Of a DNA stretch of 64,000 bases, positions 55,603 through 64,000 are shown one piece after another. This DNA comes from Chlorella sorokiniana (Eukaryota > Chlorophyta > Trebouxiophyceae > Chlorellales > Chlorellaceae): the NCBI GenBank assembly GCA_025917655.1, contig CP084619.1:2108001-2172000 (forward strand), written 5' to 3'. Every line of letters starts with the position of its first letter. Position 1 is the first letter of the stretch. A model generated the notes under the pieces. The model was not told the origin of the DNA and searched no databases. It saw only the letters and a program-made list of their open reading frames with translations. The position numbers and the translations under genes are program-made.

Positions 55603-58600
55603 ATGCAGGCTGCAACACAGCAGGGTAAACAGCCGCTGCTGTGCGGCGTGCGCGCGGCATGCCGCTCCCGGCAGGCCATAGCTGGCAAGCAAGTGCTTGC
55701 CAGCCCCGGCAGCAGCCTGCCCGGGCGCCCCGGCGGGGCAGGGCCGTCAGCCATAGGGTGCAGGCGATCGTGGCAGAGCCGCCGGTGCTGGAGGCGGAGG
55801 CGACCTTCCCCCGCGGCGCCCACTGGCAGGTGCGGTGCCGCCCGCCCTGCCGCTTCCTTGTACATGCATTCATGGTACTGCTTGACTACAATGGGCGTGC
55901 GCTCTTGGTTGCAACCAACGCTAAAGAGCAGAACCAGCCAGCGGGCACATGGTCACCCTGCCGGCCCGCCGCGCGCCAGGCAGGCGCCCTGGTGCCGCAG
56001 CCTGCCGCCGTCCCCTGCACCTGCTCCTCGGCGCCCCTCCCCTCGACAGTGCCCCCTTCCCCTCCCTGTCGCAGGTGCACAAGTTTGGCGGCACGTGCGT
56101 GGCGGCCGCAGAGCGCATCGAGGCCATCTGTCGGTACCTGATCGGCGGCGCGACGGTGCGCCGGGGGCGCAGGAGGGCGAGCAGCGCGTGGTGGTGGTGT
56201 CCGCCATGGGCAGCCACCCCAGCAGCCCCGTCAAGGTGAGGGGCGTGGCGCGCTGCATGCGCTGCATGCGCCCGCTTTGCGCGCTGTGCCAGGGCCAGGC
56301 TGCGGCGAGCTCCGCCAGGCTGCCGCGTTCGCAGGCGGGCGACGCCTCTTCTTATCTTGCAAAACTTAGCACCTGCTGCCGGCCCCCTTGCGGTGGCAAA
56401 GCCAGCAGCGCGTTTCTCCCGTCAACAGCACACCTCAATATGAGTAACAACGTCCTTCGGTCTAATGTGCTCGTCCCGCCCTGTACCGCCTGCGCCAGGT
56501 CACCGACCTGCTGATCAACATGGTGGCCAAGGCGGCGGCGCAGAACCAGGAGTTCCTGCTGGACCTGGCGGCGCTGCAGGTGCGGGCAGCAAGCCGCCCG
56601 GCAGCCGCACGAGCAAGCCCGCGTTGCTGCCGGCAGGCGCCGCAGCCTGGCGGAGGGAGGGAGGCTTCTGGCGCGGGAGTGGGCGCCTGCTGCGCCGCAG
56701 CCTGGCCGCCCGTGCCCGCTGCCGCCTGCTGCGCTGCCCGAGGTTCACGGCCTCCCTCCCGTTGCCCCCACCACGCACACGCGCGTGCAGCAAAAACATG
56801 TGGAGTGCGCCGAGTTGCTGCTGGGTCCTGGCAAGGAGCTGAACGACTTTGTGGCGCGGCTGCTGGACGACATGGCCAACCTCAAGGCCATGCTGCAGGC
56901 CATCTCCATCGGTGGGTGGCGGCGCAGCACCAGGCGCCCCTGACCCCCTGTGGGACTGCCTGCCGGGGCTGCATCCGTGGGCGGTGCATGGCCTGCGGTG
57001 GGCGGCCACAGAAGCGCCAGCTGAGGGGTAGCGCTCCGGGCGCCCTGCCACGTGTGGCTGGATCTGCCCCCTTCAGTCCACCCATGCTGCGTGCCCCTGC
57101 CTAGCCATTGCTGCCCCCCCCCCCCCACACACACACCCAACCCACCACCACCACACTTGCACGCGCACACTCTGATGATGTGCCCCCCTCCCGTGCGCAG
57201 CCGGCATGGCCACCGACGCGTTTGAGGAGTTTGTGGTGGGGCACGGCGAGCTGTGGTGCGCGCAGCTGACGGCGGCCAAGTGCCGCCAGCTGGGCGCCGA
57301 CTGCGCCTTCATGGACGCGCGCGACGTGCTGGTGGTGCGCCCCACTGCCGATGGCAACTCGGTGGATGTGGAGTATGAGGTGGGCGGGGGGAGCGGGGGG
57401 CTCTGTGCTTGCACCCACCGTGCACAGGCTGGGTGTGGGCCCTGCAGGGTGCGGGGCTCGCTTGGGCATCACTGCTCTGTGTGGGGGACTGGGGCGGCAC
57501 CAGTGTTGTGGGTGGGTGCCCGTGTGGGTGAGGTGGACAGCCATGGCAGGCATGGCAGTCATGTTCCGCCGCTGAAGGCTGCTCAGCGACACGTCTTTGC
57601 TGATTGCCCCCGCCACCGCCTGCGCCACCGCCCCCAGTTATCCAACGCCAAGCTGGACCAGTGGGGCGAGAAGCACGGCGCCCCCAAAATCATCGTCTGC
57701 ACGGGTGGGCGGCGCCGTCGGGGCCCTCCGCCCTCCTGCCCTCCTGCGTTGCCCGCAGCACCCGCATTCAGCGTCCCTCTGCACGCTTTCCGTGTTCCGC
57801 TGACACCTTTGCACCGTTTCTGGCGCTTGCTGCGGCCCCCCTTTGCTCCGCGCAGGCTTCATCGCCAAGAACCCAGCGGGGCAGGTGACCACCCTGAAGC
57901 GCAACGGCTCCGACTACTCGGCCACCATCATGGGAGCGCTGTTCAGGGTGGGTGGTGGGATGGTGGGGGAGGAGGGGGGGGCACGCGGGGTCGTGCGCCT
58001 GAAAAGTGGGCGGCGAGTTGCTTATGCGGGCGCCCGCTCCCTCTCAAGGCAGCGCCCACCTGTTGCCATCTCCGCACACCCTCCCTTGGGCCGTCGTCTT
58101 GCCCCCCGCAGGCGGGCGCCATCACCATCTGGACCGACGTGGACGGCGTGTACTCGGCCGACCCCCGCAAGGTGCAGGACGCGGTGTGCCTGCAGCAGCT
58201 CAGGTGCGCGGAGGGGCAGGGGGAGCCTGGCCTGTGATCAGCCCCCGCAGAGGGGGCCCGGGGGGGGGGGGGGGGGGGCACGCGCGCCGCGCCACGGCAA
58301 TGCCTGGGGTGTGCTTGTGGCTGTGAGAAGCGCACTGCGTGAAGGGTTGCTGTGCGGCTTCTGGTCTCCGGCCTCACTGTCTCCTGCTGGCACACTCTCC
58401 CGGCACAACCCCGCACACCCGCCACTTAAGCTGTACAACTCCCACCCCACCACCCCACCCACCCACCTGCTGGCACACTCTCCCGGCACAACCCCGCACA
58501 CCTGCCACTTAAGCTGTACAACTCCCACCCCACCACCCCACCCGCCCACCTTGAAGCAAAGCACCAGCCCCCTCGTCCCCGCCTCACCCCCCGCCCCCGG

Positions 58601-61600
58601 GTCGGTGCAGCTACCACGAGGCCTGGGAGCTGTCATACTTTGGGGCCAACGTGCTGCACCCGCGAACCACGCTGCCCGCCATGCGCTTCTCCATCCCCAT
58701 CTCCATCCGCAACTTCTTCAACCTGGTGGGTGCTACGGTGGGGGTGCTGAGGGGAGGGGGAAGCATGCAAGGGCGGGGGCATGTCTTCAGTGCTTGTTCA
58801 GTGCTGCCTGGGCCGCGAGGTCGGGGCCTTGGCGGCCTGGGCAAGGGGAGGGAGGGCCAGCTTTGGCCGCCAGCCTGGCGCGGGCAGGCAACGGGATGCA
58901 CTGCGCCTGCTCATCCCTGCACCTCTTCTAGGAGACTGCTGGCAGGGGCCGCCGCTCCGCGAATCTGCGTGTCGCCTCCCGTCACCCCCTCTTCTCGCCC
59001 CCTGTCAACCCCCTCGCCGCAGTCTGCCCCCGGCACCGTGATCTGCGAGGAGGAGGCGGCGCTGGAGGGCGACGTGGCCGGGGTCAAGGGCTTTGCCACC
59101 ATCGACCAGGTGTCGCTGGTCAACGTGGAGGGCACCGGCATGGTGGGCGTGCCCGGCACAGCAGCAGCCATCTTCAGGTGCGAGGGGGGCAGCAAGGGGG
59201 TGGTAGGTGCGAAGGGGGAGGCAGCAACGGGGTGGTGTGGCCCAAGGCGGGGGAGGGAGGGCGCGGGGCACACACAAGTGCACGCACCCCCGGCCCGCCA
59301 GGCAAGCAGCGCATCCCGCCGACAGCGACAACCACAGGGGCCAGGCGTTGCCCTCGCTTGCAGGCGCCTGCCGCCCACGGCTGCCCAGCCCCCCTGCCCC
59401 CCCACACACACACACACCCACCCACCGCAGCGTGATGCGCGACTCCAACATCAACGTCATCATGATCTCCCAGGCCTCCTCCGAGCACTCGGTCTGCTTC
59501 GCCATCAAGTCGGCCGACACCGACAAGGCGCTGGCCGCGCTGAACAAGCGGTTTGAGGAGGCGATACGCGCGGGGCGCATCAGCGCGGTGGAGGCGCTGC
59601 GCGACTGCTGCGTGCTGGCGGCGGTGGGGCAGCGCATGGCGAGCCGGCGCGGCGTGGCGGCCACCATGTTTGACGCCCTGGCCAAGGCCAACATCAACAT
59701 CCGGTGAGGCTGAGGCCGTGGTTGGGAAGGGGAGCAGAGGGGGCTCCGAGCGGGACACGCCTGCTGCAAGCCTGCAACCTCCGCCGCCGACGTGGCGCCC
59801 GCGGGTGGCCCCCTCTTCCTGCAGCGCCATTGCCCAGGGCTCCTCCGAGTTCAACATCACCACCCTGATCGACCAGAAGGACTCCAGTGGGTGCAGCCGC
59901 CCCCTGGCCCCCCTCACCCGCCGCCTGCCTGGCCGGCCTGTGACCCTGCCCGCATGCGCCGCCCCCCCCCCCCTCACCCCCGCCGCCGCCCCTCTGCCTG
60001 CCCTGCCTGCCGTGCAGTCAAGGCTCTGCGCGCCGTGCACGCCCGCTTCTACATGGATGCGCTGCCCATCGGGGTGGGCCTGGTGGGGCCCGGTCTCATC
60101 GGCTCCACCTTCCTGCAGCAGGTGGCGGAGCAGGTGAGGAGCCCCGCCCTGGGGGAGGGGGCCTGGCGTGCGCCCGCCGCCGCGGCATGTGTTGGGCAGC
60201 CCGGGGCCGGCTTTGCAGGCAGCAGCGCTTGCCATTGCCACTCTCTCGCCCCATCTCACACCTCGCCAGCCCCGCACGCCACCTAGCACTCCGCTTGCTC
60301 CCCCGCCGCAGCTGGATGTGCTGCGGGGCGAGTACTCCATGGACATCCGGCTGCTGGGCATCGCCTCCTCCTCCCGCATGCTGCTCAGCGAGTCCGGGCT
60401 GGACCTGGCGGCCTGGCGCGACGACTTCGGCGACAAGGTGGGGGCCCGCTGGCGGGCGCTCACCTGGGCCGGGCGGCTGCCGCCGGCCGGGCGGGGCGGG
60501 GCGAGCTGGGTGCCAGCGAACGAGGGCGGTGTCGGTGGAAGGGTGGGGAGCAGGCTCGATCAGAGTGTGCTCTCCGCCACGCGGACCAAGCCAGTCGCTT
60601 TTGCCCTGGTCAGCGCTCGGCCGCCACACACAGATATACACAGGCGCACACCGCAGCACACCAACACACACGCGCGCACGCACACCGCTGCCCCTTGCCT
60701 GCAGTCCCAGGCGCTGGACCTGGCTCGCTTCAGCGACCACCTGGCCGGCAGCTACATCCCCAACACCGTCATCATCGACTGCACAGCCAGCGGTGGGTGG
60801 GTGGGGGCGTGCGGGCGGTGGAGGGGGTAGCAGCTGCGGGCGCTGGCATGCTGGCCTGCGGGCCCTGCCTCGTCGATCCTCGGCAGGCACACCTGCTGTT
60901 GCCGAGGCGGCGCCCCGCACCCGCTCAGGCCGCCCCCTCCTCTCCCCCTCCACTGCAGACGAGCCCTCCGAGCGCTACCTGGAGTGGATGCGCCAGGGCA
61001 CCCACATCATCACCCCCAACAAGAAGATGAACAGCGGCCCGCTGGCGCGCTACCGCCAGCTCAAGGACCACCAGCGCACCTCCTTCATCCACTACTTCTA
61101 CGAGGGAACCGTGGGCGCGGGTGGGGCGCCCGCAGGCCCGGCGCCCGCAGGCCCGGCGCGCTGCCGCCTGGGCTGCTGCCTGGGCTGGTTGGGGGCGCGT
61201 GGCGGCCGCCGCTGCCCCCTGCCTGCCTCACGGCACATGCAGGGGCACAGGGCCGGGCGCTGCTGGTGGCCGGCGGCAGCTTGCGTCAGGCGAGGCTGAC
61301 GCGCCGCGGCGGCTGGGCCCCCTGCCCCCGCAGGCCTGCCCATCATCGCCACCCTGCAGCACCTGATTGGGTCTGGCGACCGCATCGAGCGCATCGAGGG
61401 CATCTTCTCGGGCACCCTCTCCTACATCTTCAACAACTTTGGCACCGGTGCGCCCTGCTGGCGTGATGCTGGCGGCCGACGTCGCAGCTTGCTGCGCTGG
61501 CCTCTTCACGTGCCGGGCCCCACCCTGCCCCCGGGCTCTCAGGCCGCGTGCTGCTTGCCCGGCGCCCTGCTGTGCTCCGCGCGCTGCCTGACTGGGTGCC

Positions 61601-62792
61601 CCCGCCCCGCCTGCCCCGCCCTGCACGGCGCAGACGCACGTTCCTTCAGCGAGGTGGTGTCTGAGGCCAAGGCTGCCGGGTACACGGAGCCCGACCCTCG
61701 CGACGACCTGGCGGGCATGGATGTGGCGCGCAAGGTCACCATCCTGGCGCGGTGGGTGGCCCCTGCTCGGCGCGCTGGTCTGTGCACCCCCTCCCCCTGG
61801 AAGGCTGCCTGCTGCCTTCCGAGGTCCCATGCTCAGCATGGCTGGGCACCCGAGGGGGCGCACTACCCGCGCGAGCTGTGCCCCTCGGCCTTCCTGCGCG
61901 CTGCGCGCGTGCTGGGAAGCGCGCAGACTCTTTGCCCTCCCTGCCCAGCACACCTTGCTCCCCCGTGACTGCGGGCCTGCGCTGCACACCCTGCAACCCT
62001 CACCCTGCTGCTGCTGTTTGTCTGTCGGCCGCAGCGAGTGCGGCATGAGCGTGGAGCTGGGCGACGTGCCGGTGCGCAGCCTGGTGCCCGCGCCGCTGCA
62101 GAGCGTGGAGAGCGCGGAGGAGTACATGCAGGTGGGTGCCTGCCTGGCTGCTGTTGTGGGCAAGCAGGCACATGGTGGTTTGCGGGCGAGTGCTCAGGAG
62201 CATGGGCGACAGCATCACAGCCTGCTGGGAACATGGCAGCTGGTCCTGGCCGCCAGTCCGGGAACTGGCGCCTGCTTGAGAACTTGCCCTCCCCCTCCCC
62301 AAATACACACAACCGCAGCGGCTGCCTGAGTTTGACGGCGAGATGGCGGCGCTGGCTGCGGAGGCTGATGCCGCGGGGAGTGCCTACGCTACGTGGGCGT
62401 GGTGGACGTGAAGGCGGGCAAGGGGTCGGTGGAGCTGAGGCGCTACCCCAAGGTGTGTGTGTGTGTGTGCGCATGTGTGAGGGGGCTGCCTGCGGTGCAA
62501 CTCGGGTGTACTGCCGGGTGCTGTTGGTTGGGGGCCTGTTGGCCTTCAGCGTGGGCCCTCCTGTGCCCCGCTGCCGCAGCGCCCTGCATGCCCCACCCCC
62601 ACCCGCACCTCGCACCGCAGGACCACCCCTTTGCCCAGCTGTCCGGCAGCGACAACATCATCGCCTTCACCACGCAGCGCTACTCCAAGCAGCCGCTGAT
62701 TGTGCGGGGCCGGGCGCGGGCGCGAGGTGACCGCCGGCGGCGTCTTCTCCGACCTGCTGCGCCTGGCCGCCTACCTGGGCGCCCCCTCGTGA
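55603..62792 (+). CDS. bifunctional aspartokinase-homoserine dehydrogenase, plastid
   Basis: Catalyses the first and third steps of the aspartate pathway to threonine and methionine, in the plastid. The leader from an ATG at 55603 (MQAATQQGKQPLLCGVRAAC) is transit-like. A frame change follows before VQAIVAEPPVLEAEATFPRG. Kinase domain: VHKFGGTCVAAAERIEAICR (56075), VVVVSAMGSH, DLLINMVAKAAAQNQEFLLD, IIVCTGFIAKNPAGQVTTLK, RNGSDYSATIMGALF and GAITIWTDVDGVYSADPRKV (58110-58175), then LSYFGANVLHPRTTLPAMRF. ACT domains: VAGVKGFATIDQVSLVNVEG, VMRDSNINVIMISQASSEHS and AIAQGSSEFNITTLID. Dehydrogenase: VGLVGPGLIGSTFLQQVAEQ (NAD-binding, about 60070-60130), YIPNTVIIDCTASDEPSERY, THIITPNKKMNSGPLARYRQ with the catalytic Lys, EGIFSGTLSYIFNNFGT, GYTEPDPRDDLAGMDVARKV and TAGGVFSDLLRLAAYLGAPS to the stop at 62792. 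The gene has about 20 exons. Frame gaps at G/C runs occur near 56150, 62370 and 62715. Confidence 0.9.
58260..58278 (+). repeat. 19-base G homopolymer in an AK-HSDH intron
   Basis: An unbroken run of about 19 G on the transcribed-sense strand, roughly 55 bases after an exon end. It could fold as a G-quadruplex in the pre-mRNA. Run length is uncertain in assembled sequence. Confidence 0.8.
58384..58549 (+). repeat. 83-base tandem duplication in an AK-HSDH intron
   Basis: Two adjacent copies starting CTGCTGGCACACTCTCCCGG, spaced 83 bases (58384 and 58467), differ at only a few positions. They lie in the intron after the exon that ends near 58203 and do not touch coding sequence. Confidence 0.9.
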
Positions 62793-63443
62793 GGCAGCAC
62801 AGCGCTGCGGGGGTGGCCTTGCCTTCCGCCGCACCCTGAGGCAGCCAGCCCTTGGGGTCTGCAATCCCTTCCCCTGCTCGTGCCCTACGTTCCCGGACTT
62901 TCCTTGAATTGCTGTCATGCCCCTGCCTTCCTTGGGGCCCCTTGCTAGGTCTCCATTCAGACTGCAGTCAAGCCCAATCATCCCTATGCCCATATTCACG
63001 CATGCGCATTGCTTGAGTTTGCGAAGTTGCCGGGACATGCCATAAAACTTGTCTCTCGCAGACGCAGTGGTTGCTGGCAGGCGGGGCAGGCTGGTGAAGC
63101 AGCAGGCTGCAGGGACTGCTCCACGCGTCAGTTTCAGTCGAACTGCGGACACACCAGCTAGGAGCTTGCTAGTAGAACAATATTAAGCCGCTCGTCCCAC
63201 AAGTCAAAAGAGGTCAGCTTTGCAGGGTCAGTTGATAGCATGGATATCCGGCGATGAGCATAAGAATCAAAACAAGCAGCGAACAAGGTCGGTTGGTGCC
63301 CCATGCCAACCAGGTGAGCCTGTCGGCTGGCTGCCAGGGTCCAGCAGTGAGCACCCAATTCAATGCGGAGTCTGCGCGACCATCGCTCTCCTTCTGGCAG
63401 CCCTGGTCTTGTGGGTGTGGATAGAGGCGCAGCAGTTGCAGAA
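62793..63443. other. intergenic region between AK-HSDH and the last gene
   Basis: About 650 bases, AT-richer from 62970. It should hold the AK-HSDH 3' UTR and the promoter of the next plus-strand gene. No gene was recognised. Confidence 0.35.
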
Positions 63444-64000
63444 ATGGTGCTCGCCATGAAGTTCAGCGCCTCTGTGCGCCCCGCCTTCGTGAAGGCTGCC
63501 CGCCCGCAGCAGATGCGCAGCGGCCGCCGCAGTATGCGTGTGTGTGCCAAGGTGAGGGCCCAGCAAGCGCGGGAGGGCGCATGGCGATCGCAGGGATCCC
63601 CCAGGCCTCAGCGGCACGGCCGTCTAGCCCGTCAGCCGGCGTGTGTTTATTGGTGGAGCACAATGTGGTTGCTAGGGAGTCCTGCCGCGGGGCTCGGGCG
63701 GCGGGGCCAGCCAGATAAGCGGCCCAGTCCAAACAGCCTGCAGCAGCGACCCATCACACGAGGCGCCCAACGCCGCTTTCCATGGCTTTTCGGCCGCTGT
63801 GTAGCTCGCCAGGCGGTCACCGTGCCAGCGCCAGGGCTCGGGGGCTGCTGCTGCAAGCGCACGCAACGCCTCGTGCCTGCCCGCGTGCACGCCTCCTCGC
63901 GCGCGCCAGCCCCGCACCCCTCACTCCCTGCCTGCTTCACGCCATCCCGTGCTGCAGCTGGAGCTTGAGCAGGTGGCGGGCGCGTACGCCAACGCGCTGG
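63444..64000 (+). CDS. probable chloroplast ATP synthase delta chain, partial
   Basis: The ATG at 63444 (or 63456) opens a short Arg/Ala/Ser-rich leader (MKFSASVRPAFVKAARP) ending SMRVCAK at a GTGAGG donor near 63551, a typical chloroplast transit peptide of a small nuclear-encoded plastid protein. The next exon begins after GCTGCAG near 63957 and reads LELEQVAGAYANAL before the window ends. The sequence VAGAYANAL resembles the first helix of the F-type ATP synthase delta/OSCP subunit, which links F1 to the peripheral stalk. With only 14 residues of mature protein the name is an inference. Another plastid protein with a similar start cannot be excluded. Confidence 0.45.

Noticed and set aside
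57109-57132. C run plus CA repeat as a possible functional element
   Set aside because: Such tracts occur before many acceptors in this window and look like ordinary pyrimidine-rich intron ends.

Overview
This is nuclear DNA from a GC-rich, intron-dense green alga. The best guess is a trebouxiophyte of the Chlorella/Micractinium type. Almost every gene is split into short exons (roughly 40-250 bp) by GT-AG introns that often carry C-rich, CA-rich or G-rich runs. Several products have chloroplast targeting peptides or plant-type architecture: a plastid bifunctional aspartokinase-homoserine dehydrogenase, a PHT4-type anion transporter, a probable ATP synthase delta chain, and a peptidyl-serine galactosyltransferase. 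I saw no rRNA, tRNA, CRISPR array, retroelement, virus-like element or DNA transposon. No tRNA or covariance search could be run. Gene spans below run from the first to the last coding exon I can support, and introns lie inside them.

Layout. 1-5.1 kb: a GT32 (OCH1-like) glycosyltransferase (-, cut by the window edge), the GPI mannosyltransferase PIG-V (+), and an acidic hypothetical protein (+). 5.2-9.3 kb: an SNM1/PSO2 DNA cross-link repair nuclease (+), then Mediator subunit MED7 (-). 9.7-18 kb: a type I membrane peptidyl-serine galactosyltransferase with an ShKT module (+), a plastid anion transporter (-), and the mitochondrial import-motor subunit PAM16/TIM16 (+). 18.7-23.2 kb: an exostosin-like type II membrane glycosyltransferase (-). 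24-32.4 kb: a minus-strand block encoding a tandem-GYF, RS/coiled-coil, Q-rich protein and a KDM2/KDM7-like JmjC protein, which may be one fused gene. 32.9-36.6 kb: a divergent pair, a plastid coiled-coil membrane protein (-) and a CID-domain RNA polymerase II CTD-binding protein (+). 37.6-41.5 kb: a PP2C phosphatase with a repeat-bearing tail. 42.9-44.3 kb: a secreted protein built from YGAYG repeats. 45.2-48.3 kb: a RanBPM/GID1-like SPRY-LisH-CTLH-CRA protein. 49-52 kb: a small LRR protein (+) and a Cys-type glutathione transferase (-). 52.8-55.3 kb: the splicing factor ESS2/DGCR14. 55.6-62.8 kb: AK-HSDH. 63.4 kb to the end: the 5' part of a probable plastid ATP synthase delta chain.

Themes. 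Four glycosylation genes (GT32, PIG-V, SERGT, exostosin-like) fall in the first 23 kb and point to secretory-pathway and cell-wall glycoprotein work. The rest are mostly single-copy housekeeping genes for repair, transcription, splicing, protein import, amino-acid synthesis and signalling. The most unusual items are the YGAYG repeat protein, the possible JmjC-GYF fusion, and the PAM16 gene whose first coding exon is only the ATG. Conserved domains repeatedly lose frame by one base at G/C runs. This happens in so many unrelated genes that base-calling error is the simplest explanation, and it makes some exon joins provisional.
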